A stretch of 64,000 nt of DNA, taken from contig JAKVCV010000013.1 of assembly GCA_022448945.1 (NCBI GenBank), positions 156,911 through 220,910 of the forward strand, in the 5' to 3' direction. The translations under genes were made by a program, and so were the position numbers. This document shows positions 27,215 to 36,882 of this stretch, one piece after another. The notes beneath the pieces were generated by a model that was not told the origin of the DNA, did not search any database, and was given only the letters and a program-made list of their open reading frames with translations. The stretch is from Saprospiraceae bacterium. GTDB lineage: Bacteria; Bacteroidota; Bacteroidia; Chitinophagales; Saprospiraceae. Positions within the stretch are counted from its first letter, which is position 1, and every line of letters starts with the position of its first letter.

Positions 27215-28435
27215 TTAAAGAGAAAGTCTTGGTGCAAAATAGAGATCGAAAAAAGCACGAACACAGTTGGTAGATAATTCATTTTTTGATGAATTAGTTA
27301 GAAATACAATGCCTACATCTTCTTTGGGGCAGAAGCCCATTTCAGGACGAAAGCCTCTAACAAAACCACCATGATAAACAATTTTGTGATTATTGTAATC
27401 AAATATACGCCATCCCATTCCATATGAAGCCTGCGATAATCCAGGAAACCAAATTTCATAATAATCTGAATCTTCGTTCATTGGGATATGGGGTGTAAAT
27501 ATTTCATCGAGTACTTTCTGGGGGACAATATCTGTCCTATGGCCGAGCATGGTCTTAAGCCAGATTGCCATATCTGAAATACTTGCGTTAATGCCGGCAG
27601 CTGGAGCCACATTGTACCAGTTTTTACGAATGTTAGCACTTTTCCATTTTTTTCTGCTTAGCACATGAGGGAAACCTTTGTTTTTGGTATTTACCATAGC
27701 ATTATATCCAACAGAAGCATCGGTCATTCCTAAAGGGACAAATAACAACGAATCTAATAATTGTTCAAAAGTATACTTAGTAGCAGACTTGGCCACTTCG
27801 CTAATTACGCTAAACATAGCATTTTGATAAGCATAAACTGTTGCTGGTTCCGTTTCGATGTTTACATTACACATTTTTCTTAAAATGTTAGGATAGGATA
27901 AGCCTTGATAAATTAGTGAAGAGCCTGCATATTTTATTAATCCGCTAGTTTGACTTAATGTGTGCCTTAACGTTAATTTTTCTGTATTAGAAGATTTTTT
28001 AAGTCTGAAATGAGGTAAGTGATCCTTTATTTTATCATTCCAGCCTATATATCCTTTGTCAACCAACAAACCTGCCAATACAGAAGAAAAACCTTTGGAA
28101 ATTGATGCTAGTCTGAAAACAGTATGTTTGTTTATGCTATCAAGAGAGCCATTTTTTCTATGTCCATAAGTTTTGATGCTTTTTATTTCGCCATTTTTCA
28201 CAATAGCATAAGCAACTCCAGGAAGTTGAAATTCTTTAATTTTACTACTAATAAATGTTTCATACTGTTTCACAACATTTAGCATGTGTGTATTTTCAGG
28301 GTCTGGCAAGTTCAGTAAGACAGCCTTTTTACCTTTTAAAATGAGCTTTGATTCTTCATTTTGAGGACTATTTAAACATGCTATTAAATTTATAAAGACA
28401 ACTATATACATAGTCGTTTTAAATAAGAATTTCAA
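27215..28435 (-). CDS. Serine hydrolase, class C beta-lactamase/PBP-like lipoprotein
   Basis: A 406-residue protein with a probable lipoprotein leader (INLIAC) and the full active-site set of class C beta-lactamase-like hydrolases: SxxK in LASISKGFSSV (near residue 97), YxN in VYAYQNAMFS (near residue 190) and HGG in VYHGGFVRGF (near residue 359). Such proteins range from DD-peptidases to esterases; nothing here argues for antibiotic resistance. A periplasmic, membrane-anchored enzyme is inferred. It lies 21 bases after the K+ channel gene and 49 before the GT-C gene, so the three are probably one transcript. Confidence 0.9.
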   Translation of the reverse strand: MKFLFKTTMYIVVFINLIACLNSPQNEESKLILKGKKAVLLNLPDPENTHMLNVVKQYETFISSKIKEFQLPGVAYAIVKNGEIKSIKTYGHRKNGSLDSINKHTVFRLASISKGFSSVLAGLLVDKGYIGWNDKIKDHLPHFRLKKSSNTEKLTLRHTLSQTSGLIKYAGSSLIYQGLSYPNILRKMCNVNIETEPATVYAYQNAMFSVISEVAKSATKYTFEQLLDSLLFVPLGMTDASVGYNAMVNTKNKGFPHVLSRKKWKSANIRKNWYNVAPAAGINASISDMAIWLKTMLGHRTDIVPQKVLDEIFTPHIPMNEDSDYYEIWFPGLSQASYGMGWRIFDYNNHKIVYHGGFVRGFRPEMGFCPKEDVGIVFLTNSSKNELSTNCVRAFFDLYFAPRLSL

Positions 28436-28456
28436 AATAGTTTACTTTTTATCTAA

Positions 28457-29491
28457 TTAGGAATGTTGATGATCTTCTTCGTCGATTAATTTTGTGCCGC
28501 AATATGGACAATAAATAAAAGTTTGTCCAAAGTGATTTTTACAATCTTCGTGATTTCCTGAGATAATTGGATGGTCCACTGTAGCCGTATATGAATCTTC
28601 TTCAGAATGTTTTTTAGATGCAATTTTCTGGAATTGGGCCTGAGGTAAAACTGTTTTGCTTACGAAATCTTCTACATCTTCTTCTTTAATAGTTCCATCT
28701 TCGAGTTTTTCTATAAAAGCTGAACTTAATATACCTGCTGGCAATGCTACTAAACCAATTCCAAGTAAGGCAATTATTCCTGATAGGAATTTACCTAAAG
28801 GCGTTATGGGAAAAACATCACCATAACCTACTGTTGTTAAAGTTGCAATAGCCCACCAAAAAGAAGATAAGATATTGGGGAATAAATCTGGTTGAGCAGA
28901 ACCTTCTACATAATACATTATAGTAGCCGACACCATCAGTAAGATAAAGGTTACAAATAAAGTAATTCCCAGATCATGTCTTTTCTCTTTAAAAACGCCT
29001 GCAACAGCCATAATTGAATTATTAAAAGCATTCATTTTAAAGATTCGTAATAATCTTGTGATTTTTAGTATTCTGATAAATCTAAAATCTGCTTTCCCGA
29101 AATGAGTTAGGCCAAGGAAACTAATAAAATGAAAAAGGACCGGAGAGAGTGCAACTAAATCAATAATACCATTACCTGAGCAAATAAAACGCCAGGCAGC
29201 AGGAGACCAATGGTCTAGGTCTTTATATTTGTAATCAGCAGTAATAACCCTGAGCAAGTATTCAATACTGAATATTGTTAAGGTAAAATTCTCAAATGAA
29301 TCGAAATAAACACCATAAATAGCCCTTAGTTGCGCATCGTGATCAACAAAAGATTCTAAAACTATGGTAACAATACTCAATAAAATAAGGGCAGTGATAA
29401 ATATTTCGAAAGTTTGGCTGCCAAAAGATTGCTCTTCATCATTGTCAATAAAATGATAAATATGTTCTCTTATTCCACGATTTTTGGTCAT
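28457..29491 (-). CDS. Voltage-gated-type K+ channel with C-terminal zinc-ribbon
   Basis: A 344-residue six-TM ion channel subunit. S1-S3 occupy roughly residues 28-120, S4 carries regularly spaced arginines (RFIRILKITRLLRIFKM), and the pore has the K+ selectivity filter TTVGYGD near residues 217-223, followed by S6. A short soluble tail ends with a zinc-knuckle pair, HEDC plus CPYCGTKL (about residues 312-337), which is not part of the standard channel fold. Four subunits should form a K+-selective, voltage-sensitive pore in the inner membrane. It is the first gene of the minus-strand unit with the serine hydrolase and GT-C genes. Confidence 0.92.
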   Translation of the reverse strand: MTKNRGIREHIYHFIDNDEEQSFGSQTFEIFITALILLSIVTIVLESFVDHDAQLRAIYGVYFDSFENFTLTIFSIEYLLRVITADYKYKDLDHWSPAAWRFICSGNGIIDLVALSPVLFHFISFLGLTHFGKADFRFIRILKITRLLRIFKMNAFNNSIMAVAGVFKEKRHDLGITLFVTFILLMVSATIMYYVEGSAQPDLFPNILSSFWWAIATLTTVGYGDVFPITPLGKFLSGIIALLGIGLVALPAGILSSAFIEKLEDGTIKEEDVEDFVSKTVLPQAQFQKIASKKHSEEDSYTATVDHPIISGNHEDCKNHFGQTFIYCPYCGTKLIDEEDHQHS

Positions 29492-29921
29492 AAAAGGTTA
29501 GTTGAGTTTTCTAATAGCTTCAAAACAAGTTACAAAGCTTATAACAAAAAACAAAAAGCTGACATAAAATTTTATTAGGTCTTGAATGTAAAATTATCCT
29601 TTAGTTAGTGGTTTAAGTTTGTATATATATTGATTTGACAAAGCCAAATGGCCGATTATTAACTTTTTCTACGAGTATTTTATCTGATTTGATTCACATT
29701 TTTAGTTATTTAGTAGTTAGATCAGGAACATAAAAATTCTAATTTTATTTATTTCTTGAAAAATCTTTTGATTCCCTTAGTAGATATTGCACGCAATATT
29801 TACTAGATTATATGACTTTGGTTCCACTTGATTAGGTTAATTAAATTAAAATTATTCTTAGAATAGGAAACTTAATTATATTATAGTTTTAGAATTTTAC
29901 TTTTGAATATTATGTAAAGAT
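29492..29921. other. Intergenic region between channel operon and giant secreted protein
   Basis: About 430 AT-rich bases between genes of the same (minus) strand. It must hold the channel-operon promoter and the end of the giant gene, but I saw no correctly spaced promoter pair, no convincing terminator hairpin and no small ORF with coding character. Confidence 0.35.
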
Positions 29922-32900
29922 TTAATCTAAATCATGTGCAGAACTGGCTTTGTTCTTAAAGCTACTATATTCACTTGGTGAGGAAATTATAACTTCAAAA
30001 TGAGTCCCATTCGAGGATTTTATTTTACGATCCTTAGGTTTTAAAGACGAAATAGCATTATTATAATCAGGATTTGATGAAACAGTTTTTAAGAAACCAC
30101 TTTGGTAAGAGAAAAAGTACCAATCTCCATTTGGAGAAACAATGAAGAATGTCAAAGCATCACCTCTAGTAGGGTCATTTAAAATTTCAAGATGTCCTCT
30201 TACCACTTGTCCAATATGCTTGCCAGCAATGTTAGCCAATTGCATACTATGTCCCTGAGTGATAAAGGACTGAGTTTTGGGACTCCACATCAATTCGTTA
30301 TTAATAAAAAAGAAAGTATGTTTAAAGCCATGAGGTAAATGCATGTGTTCATCATCAGTTACTTTCTTCCACATTTTTTCAAATTTATGTTCATCGGTAA
30401 TAAAACTTTTCATATGCTGATGTAATTTTTCATTTTTTACACTTGCATATAATATTTTTTCTTCTAATTCAGGGTTGCTATGTAAATCTGAAACGATAAT
30501 ATCTCTAAGAACTTGTGGAATATAAAAGTCAAGATTCATACTAGTTTCAAAAAGATATTCAGAATCTTTATTCAGAAAAAAAGAAAAATCGCCAACTACA
30601 TCTACTAGCACAGGAGGTGAATTTTCTGAATTGAACCCTGTATTGAAATCAAAATGCCCTGAGGCAGTTACTTTGCCATCTTTTTCTGAAACAGTAAATA
30701 AATTACCGACTTCTGCATTACCTGAAACTCGGGCAGAGTCTCCAAAGTAATGCATTTCACTTTTGCTGTCATATTTAACTAAGCCGATTGTAGAAAAGAT
30801 ACTTCGATCAGTAGGATTAGTCTTGGGGGTTAAAATTGCAGGATATAAAAGCATGGTGTCTAAATCGAGGAACAGCCCTACATGCATTTCTTCTCCTTGG
30901 GGATTTTTAGGTTTGTTAAATTCAATTAATACATCATTTTTATTGATCTTAGAATCGATTTCAAACCATTCTGTTGTAGGAATAACAGAAGATGACATTT
31001 TAGCATAGCCCTGGAAAGTGAGCATTTCAAAATTTGCAATTAGGTTAACATTCCCTTTGAACTTTGTTCTTTTATCAAGGAAGAAATTAGAGGAGTCACT
31101 TACAGAGCCATTTCCAATTGTAATAGATTGATTTTCACTTTTTTGAATAGAAATGTTATCTAATAAAATTTGCTGATCTTTAAATCCATCAATATTAAAC
31201 TCCAGCAATCCTTCTGCTGTATAATTATTTCTATTCAATACATTAATAGTAGCCTCATGAATGGTATGTATTTGATTTATAGTATCTGCAATTATAGTCG
31301 ATTCAAATAATGTTTGCATATGAGACCCTTGGTCAATTTCAATATGTTTATCTTTTGGATATATAAAAGCGTCAGCTATACGAATAAATTCTACTCCATC
31401 AATTTTAAGCATACCAGTATTAAGATCAAAATCTGCTCTTTCACCTAAAAACACTAAAGAGTCCTGATTTTCTGCAGCAAGAAAGAAACCTGTTTTACCA
31501 TCTTCAGCATTCATAAATATGTGGTTAGTGGACATATCCCAGTGAAATTGATTAAGTGTAGTTTCATAACTATTGTAGGGCAAGTCAGTCGCAATATCCT
31601 CTTCCTTAGCTATGAAATCACCGATTTGGTTTAACAAATCAATTTTTGCCTCTACATTATCATTTTCGAAAGCAAATTCAATATCGCCAGAAGATTTTAT
31701 TTTCAAAGCAGTAGATTTTGAATTAATCGTGTGTGTCCCAAATTGAAAATTACCACCTTCATTTGAAGATAATGTAGCACCATTCCAATCAATAATCCCT
31801 TCGCCTAAAAGTCCTTTGGGTGTAAGGAATAAAGATCCATTAAGGTTAAAATTGGTTGAATCAAATAACTCAAATGGTATACTATCTATAATTGACTCAA
31901 TGTACATACTGTCTTTATAAGGAATCCAATCAATTGTAACTTTTTCACCTTTTACTTTAGGAAATTCAACTTCGTTATAAATACCAGCATTTAAGTTGAA
32001 GCTATCTACACTTTCTACACGTAGCTGTTTTGGCATGAATTCAATATATTCAGATTCAATTGAAACATCGAGATAATCAATTTTGCCGCTACCTAAAAGG
32101 CCTTCATTACTAAGTCCAATAACACCTTTGAATTGACCTTTACCCTTTTTATCTTCCTTGATATATATTGGGTTGGGGTCATTTCCTCTGGTTTCTGTTT
32201 CAAATCCAAGAGAAAGGTCATGATACATAACTTTTAGTTCTTCGGTTATTGGTTCAAAAATATCTGAAGCATATAATTTACCGTTAAAAACGAGTTGTTC
32301 TGGCACCAAATCATCAAGACCATCAAGCATAAAGGGCTCCATTTCATAATAAAAACTGTCTCGAGGATAGACATTTTTACCAAGACGATTTTGCCGATCA
32401 TAATATACTCTTGCATTACTGGTTAGCTCAAAAGAGGGATAAATAGGATCACTAATCATACGTCCTGATTTATTACTTGGAACATCAATAAGTAGTAATC
32501 CTGAGCCACCTTCAATTACACTATTAATATGTTCTTTTTCATTACTTAGGAAGTTGTTGGCATTAATGGCTCTTTCGGGTTTAGGCCTACCTGCTAGTAA
32601 TCCAGCATCTGGACCATGACGCGCACGTTTAAATATAAACATATCTATAAAGTTGATACTGTCCATTTCTACGTGAAAAATGTCATAGATAAAATGGAAG
32701 TTCGAGCCAGTGAAATTACAGAAACCACCAGACAAGATGCCATTGAAATCCATATTACGATCCTTTTTCATGATTACATTTCCATTAAAAGGTCTGGCAA
32801 TCACATTTTGTGAATCGCTTAGTATAAATTCTTGTACACCAAATGTTTTAATGGTACCTTCTTTCATGTTAAGGATTCCATTTGCTGATTCTTTGTTGTG

Positions 32901-34964
32901 ATAAGATGGAACAGATTTTATTTTGATTTTATCAAAGTCATGATCTCTCTTTTTTGTGTTTACAGAAGCTGCATAATGAAAAAGTTTATCTCTAAGTGTA
33001 ACAGTTTTATTTTCTTTATTGTATAAGACAAAACCATCTTTTACTAATTCTAAGAATAAAGGCAAAGAACTTTTAGCATCAAAGGATGGGTTTGGAACTA
33101 CAGAAAAAAGGTTATATACATCCATGATCCCAAATTTAAAGATCTTTGGAAATCCTTTTTCAAATTCTCGATAGCTTTGATCATTATGAATAACCTTAAA
33201 ATTTGGATTTTTACTTGCTTTTTCAATTTCAATTGATGTAAGAATAGTAATTTTTTCCATTCGCTTATCAAGAAGAGCAGCCAATTCCCTAGCGTGAATT
33301 ACACGAGGTCCGGTTTCGATTAGTTCTACAGTTTCAGGTATAATTTCATCTACCTCATCAGAAGGTGGCCATTCTCCAATTTCCATTAAAAAAGCAGTGT
33401 CAATTGGAACATCTTCTTCAGGATCTGTATCCACTAAAGGCACGCCGAATTCATCACAAAATTCTGGATAAAATTCACAATAATCTGAATCCGTTGTAGG
33501 AGAATCGTCCCAGTTTTCGTTCTCAGAACTTCTGGAATCAAGCAATTCTTCAGATTCAGATAATTTGGTGGAATAAACAGCAAATTTAATAAGAGGGTTT
33601 ATTGAGATTATATTTTGGTATTTTTCTAATAGCATATGGTCAAAATAGTTTTTTGATGCCATTTCTAACTCATTATTATTGTCACCTAGAACAAGTTCAT
33701 CAGAATCTATTAACCAACTTAAAGCAATCACGGTCAAATCCATTTCCTGTAGAGAATTGGTAAATGGCACCCTGGATGTATTAGTGTTGCCTCTCGTAAG
33801 ATTTACCTTTCGATTTACGATATCATATATAAATTGGATATTTGGATGAAAAATAGAATCTAATGAACCATTTTCATTATGAATATATAGTGAAACTTTC
33901 GCTTCAGAAGAAAGTACTTTCTCTCCTTTAATAATATCAAAATTTGTAGATTCTGCTTTTAAAATTGTTTGATCTTTATTGTTTTTGACATATACAGTAG
34001 ACAATCCTTTATCATCACCATATCCTTTGATAGTTGCTCCTGTCATCCTGAATCCACCAATAAAACTAACACCTTCACCAATATCATCCATAGCTAATTT
34101 TCTTGAATTGGAAATAAATATTGGATATCCTAGCTTTTTAACTGAACGTACTGTTGCAATGTCTTTTAGAATGCCATTTATTGGTTTTGAAAAGATAGAA
34201 TTATAATGTAGTGTTGCTTGATTACATGTATAAAAAGTCGATTTTGTATGAATAGTGAACGTATTCAGACTCGCGTAAGCATTTGTGGCACCTTTGGCCG
34301 TCCAATTTACTTGACCTTTATATCCTTTCCATTTATATTCTAGCGGATAATAAATCCCTTTTACATCAAAAATTTCAAGTGAATCTTTTTTGTGAAAGCA
34401 AAGAAGATTTGTATTCTCATATATGATTGATAAAGATCCTTCAGAGTATTTTATTTCGAAATCTTTACTATCAGCTTTCCATTTGTGACTTCCTTTTGAA
34501 ATATCATATAGGTGGCCTGTATTCCAGAATTCATGAAAGAATTTTAAGTAAAGCTCAAATTCATCTAATTTTCCTTGAGGAAGAGATTGAAGTAATTGTT
34601 TAGATATTGAAATCCAATTATTAAAATGTTTGGAAGATAAACCAATATCATCAGAAAAAATATTGATAGTGGCAATCAAATGTTTAAAGAAATTATAACG
34701 CTTCATTTTATGATTAATCATTTCATTGCCTAACTCAACCAACCCGTTATAATGTTCTGTAGTCCATTTGTTTGCATTCTGATTTTCTTTCCAAATATTC
34801 ATTATATCTTCACAATCTTTACGCTTTTGGACCAACATTACAGCTTCCATATACTTATAACAAGCATCAGGTGAATTGGGAATAGAATCAATTTTATCTT
34901 GAGTATAACCAACTGAAATAGTCAATAATAAAGCGCAAAGTATAGAAAATAAATATTTAGTCAT
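29922..34964 (-). CDS. Giant (1680-residue) secreted beta-rich protein of unknown function
   Basis: A signal peptide (MTKYLFSILCALLLTISVGY, then TQ) is followed by about 1660 residues without a recognised domain. The first part (to about 150) is helical. Most of the rest consists of short strands with a recurring pattern around F-x-G-x-x-x-L-x-x-x-G-L-x-G-x-G-x-I/L-D, clearest at FKGVIGLSNEGLLGSGKID (near 950) and LTPKGLLGEGIID (near 1050). This suggests a long solenoid or stacked beta structure. An acidic linker with a DSDYCEFYPEFCDEFG cysteine pair lies near residue 490. There is no T9SS domain, lipobox or terminal aromatic barrel strand, so it is periplasmic or surface-associated by some other route. 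Monocistronic. Confidence 0.8.
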   Translation of the reverse strand: MTKYLFSILCALLLTISVGYTQDKIDSIPNSPDACYKYMEAVMLVQKRKDCEDIMNIWKENQNANKWTTEHYNGLVELGNEMINHKMKRYNFFKHLIATINIFSDDIGLSSKHFNNWISISKQLLQSLPQGKLDEFELYLKFFHEFWNTGHLYDISKGSHKWKADSKDFEIKYSEGSLSIIYENTNLLCFHKKDSLEIFDVKGIYYPLEYKWKGYKGQVNWTAKGATNAYASLNTFTIHTKSTFYTCNQATLHYNSIFSKPINGILKDIATVRSVKKLGYPIFISNSRKLAMDDIGEGVSFIGGFRMTGATIKGYGDDKGLSTVYVKNNKDQTILKAESTNFDIIKGEKVLSSEAKVSLYIHNENGSLDSIFHPNIQFIYDIVNRKVNLTRGNTNTSRVPFTNSLQEMDLTVIALSWLIDSDELVLGDNNNELEMASKNYFDHMLLEKYQNIISINPLIKFAVYSTKLSESEELLDSRSSENENWDDSPTTDSDYCEFYPEFCDEFGVPLVDTDPEEDVPIDTAFLMEIGEWPPSDEVDEIIPETVELIETGPRVIHARELAALLDKRMEKITILTSIEIEKASKNPNFKVIHNDQSYREFEKGFPKIFKFGIMDVYNLFSVVPNPSFDAKSSLPLFLELVKDGFVLYNKENKTVTLRDKLFHYAASVNTKKRDHDFDKIKIKSVPSYHNKESANGILNMKEGTIKTFGVQEFILSDSQNVIARPFNGNVIMKKDRNMDFNGILSGGFCNFTGSNFHFIYDIFHVEMDSINFIDMFIFKRARHGPDAGLLAGRPKPERAINANNFLSNEKEHINSVIEGGSGLLLIDVPSNKSGRMISDPIYPSFELTSNARVYYDRQNRLGKNVYPRDSFYYEMEPFMLDGLDDLVPEQLVFNGKLYASDIFEPITEELKVMYHDLSLGFETETRGNDPNPIYIKEDKKGKGQFKGVIGLSNEGLLGSGKIDYLDVSIESEYIEFMPKQLRVESVDSFNLNAGIYNEVEFPKVKGEKVTIDWIPYKDSMYIESIIDSIPFELFDSTNFNLNGSLFLTPKGLLGEGIIDWNGATLSSNEGGNFQFGTHTINSKSTALKIKSSGDIEFAFENDNVEAKIDLLNQIGDFIAKEEDIATDLPYNSYETTLNQFHWDMSTNHIFMNAEDGKTGFFLAAENQDSLVFLGERADFDLNTGMLKIDGVEFIRIADAFIYPKDKHIEIDQGSHMQTLFESTIIADTINQIHTIHEATINVLNRNNYTAEGLLEFNIDGFKDQQILLDNISIQKSENQSITIGNGSVSDSSNFFLDKRTKFKGNVNLIANFEMLTFQGYAKMSSSVIPTTEWFEIDSKINKNDVLIEFNKPKNPQGEEMHVGLFLDLDTMLLYPAILTPKTNPTDRSIFSTIGLVKYDSKSEMHYFGDSARVSGNAEVGNLFTVSEKDGKVTASGHFDFNTGFNSENSPPVLVDVVGDFSFFLNKDSEYLFETSMNLDFYIPQVLRDIIVSDLHSNPELEEKILYASVKNEKLHQHMKSFITDEHKFEKMWKKVTDDEHMHLPHGFKHTFFFINNELMWSPKTQSFITQGHSMQLANIAGKHIGQVVRGHLEILNDPTRGDALTFFIVSPNGDWYFFSYQSGFLKTVSSNPDYNNAISSLKPKDRKIKSSNGTHFEVIISSPSEYSSFKNKASSAHDLD

Positions 34965-35134
34965 AATTGTGTTTTTAGTCTCAGCCTATTTTTATAAGAA
35001 CGCAATGATTTAGATTTCAGAATTAAAAAAGTAAATCCAAAACTCTATTGATATTATATGTAAAGTTAAAGTTAATAAAACTATAATCTAAAATAAAAAA
35101 CGAAGTCAAAAGGATAATGGATAGAATATTAGCT

Positions 35135-35959
35135 TTATGAAAACAATAAACAGTTCCATTTATCTTTTTGCGTTTTTAAATTTACTGAAAGCCCATGTTT
35201 ATTTGCCGCTGCTATTATTAGTTCAACATCTGAATTTAAAAAACCTGATGCAAGCAAGTAACCCCCTTTAATTAAACGCATTGACATTTCTTCCATTGTA
35301 TTTAAAATAACATTTCTATTAATATTTGCTAATATAAAATCGTACTTCTGAAAAGGAGCAGCTTCGATTTTACCACAATAAACATGTATAGCATTAGATG
35401 AATTGTTAATGTCAATATTCTCTAATGTGTTTTCATATGCCCATTTATCAATATCAATTGCAGTTAGTTTTAACGCTCCAAGTTTATGAGCTAAAATTGC
35501 TAAGACTCCAGTTCCACATCCATAATCCAAAACAGATTTTTGATTAAATTTTAGCTTTTCCATTTGTTTAATCATCATATATGTAGTTGCATGGTGTCCT
35601 GTCCCAAAAGACATTTTTGGAGTTACAACAATTTCATGTTTTACCTTTAATATTGGTTTATGAAAAGTAGCTCTAACTGCACAAAACTCATCAACGAAAA
35701 CAGGTTCATAGTCAGATTCCCATTTTTTATTCCAATTTTGATTAACGATCAGTTGTTTTTCAATTTTTAAATTATATTTAACAATCAAACTTTCGAATTT
35801 TGTTTTTGATTGATCACAAAAGTTTTTTTCAGCAATATATGCTATGAGCAATTCTTCTTCCTCAATAAAACCATTAAATTGAAAATCCGATAGATGCGCA
35901 ATAATGATATCATTAGAGATGTCCTCGGGAGCTTGTATTGTTAGTTTTAAATAATTCAT
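35135..35959 (-). CDS. prmA: Ribosomal protein L11 methyltransferase PrmA
   Basis: A 274-residue cytoplasmic protein with the PrmA arrangement: an N-terminal L11-recognition domain (about residues 1-85), a linker with NWNKKWESDYEPVFVDEF, the hallmark MSFGTGHHATTYMM loop, SAM motif I VLDYGCGTGVLAILAHKLGA near residues 139-158, and the post-motif ANINRNVIL in place of the proteobacterial ANIL. PrmA trimethylates ribosomal protein L11. It stands alone on the minus strand, divergent from the SRP RNA gene. The length is slightly shorter than proteobacterial PrmA, as is usual for Bacteroidota. Confidence 0.95.
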   Translation of the reverse strand: MNYLKLTIQAPEDISNDIIIAHLSDFQFNGFIEEEELLIAYIAEKNFCDQSKTKFESLIVKYNLKIEKQLIVNQNWNKKWESDYEPVFVDEFCAVRATFHKPILKVKHEIVVTPKMSFGTGHHATTYMMIKQMEKLKFNQKSVLDYGCGTGVLAILAHKLGALKLTAIDIDKWAYENTLENIDINNSSNAIHVYCGKIEAAPFQKYDFILANINRNVILNTMEEMSMRLIKGGYLLASGFLNSDVELIIAAANKHGLSVNLKTQKDKWNCLLFS

Positions 35960-36191
35960 AATTATTTTCTATCAAAAAGTATATAATTTAAGTCTTGTGT
36001 TAAAAGTACTAAAACAAAGTGAACTGACAGGACCAATTCGTTTTGTTTTTTTAGATCATATTTGATATTGTATGTTGTTTATTTTTTTATTAAGATAATA
36101 TAATAGGTCGTATACTAAGAGATTTTCTAATAATAGTTCATTTTAGTTTCTAAAGTATTTTTTTCAAATCCAGACATTTTTTCCTTAAAAG

Positions 36192-36223
36192 TTTGGATGA
36201 GCTAAAAAAGGATTTTATATTTA
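36192..36223 (+). promoter_or_regulatory. Bacteroidota promoter of the SRP RNA gene
   Basis: TTTG (36192-36195) and TATATTTA (36216-36223) are separated by 20 bases, with one mismatch to the TAnnTTTG consensus. Transcription is predicted to begin about six bases later, exactly where the SRP RNA terminal helix begins (36229). Confidence 0.8.
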
Positions 36224-36228
36224 CATTC

Positions 36229-36322
36229 GGAGTTGGAGATATATGGCAAGCTCCTGCTTAATCCCCCAGGTGTGAAAGCAAGCAAGGGTCGGCAGTCGTA
36301 GCAGCTGGTATGTTTCTGCTCC
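36229..36322 (+). ncRNA. ffs: 4.5S signal recognition particle RNA
   Basis: The 94-base transcript contains the conserved SRP helix-8 core: CCCAGGTGTGAAAGCAAGCA, then AGGGT. The apical part folds as U-G-U[GAAA]G-C-A, a GNRA tetraloop closed by a U-G pair, with the AAGC/AGG asymmetric loop on the 3' side, as in the E. coli GGUCCGGAAGGAAGC core. The outer parts GGAG...CTCC close a long imperfect helix, as expected of the small bacterial SRP RNA. It pairs with Ffh to target membrane and secreted proteins. It is preceded by a matching promoter and followed by a T-rich stretch (36323-36332). Confidence 0.9.
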
Positions 36323-36332
36323 TTTTTCTTTT

Positions 36333-36882
36333 CTAATATTTACTTCCAAATAATATATTAAGGCTCTTAATTAGAATTTAACTTTACCAAGTTAAACGTT
36401 ATCTTTCTGTATACTTAATTTTATGCAAAAGCCTTTAGCATTTTATTCGTTTTTCACTAACTTTTAATTATTTCGGATCTGTAATTAATTCTTTATTAGT
36501 CTATTAAAAAAATCTATTAAAAATTAATATTAGCTATAAACTTATAAGAATATCCAAGTCTTTTAATCTTTTTAATATCTAAATTTTCTTTTTTTTTAAA
36601 AATAATTTATATATTTAGTGTGATATTTACTAACTATTCCCATTAGTGTGTTTCAATAAAAACTTAAAAATACATTAATTACCTAATTAATACATTTACA
36701 ACCCCCTAATTAAAAACCTTGCCTTTATAAAAAGGCAATCAAAGCCAAATTTATAAATTTTAAAGTTTCATGTACGGATTAAGTACACGACAAACTGATG
36801 GTATAATTAAACCTACTGGTATACTTATATTATGTCTTTTGTCTTTGATACTATTCTATGATTATAATAAAAACTAAACACG
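36333..36882. other. 550-base intergenic region before the T9SS surface protein
   Basis: Highly AT-rich, with no credible ORF. One hairpin is visible: TTGCCTTT/AAAAGGCAA at 36719-36738, without a following T-tract, so it is a possible leader structure rather than a terminator. A TATATTTA at about 36610 resembles a -7 box but lacks a spaced TTTG. No riboswitch or RNA family recognised. Confidence 0.4.

Noticed and set aside
27215-28435. Beta-lactamase-like gene considered as an antibiotic-resistance determinant
   Set aside because: The motifs (SISK, YQN, HGG) are shared by many class C-like esterases and peptidases, and nothing in the context indicates resistance.
36719-36738. TTGCCTTT/AAAAGGCAA hairpin considered as a terminator or riboswitch
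   Set aside because: No T-tract follows and no known aptamer motif surrounds it; the SRP RNA already has its own T-rich end at 36323-36332.
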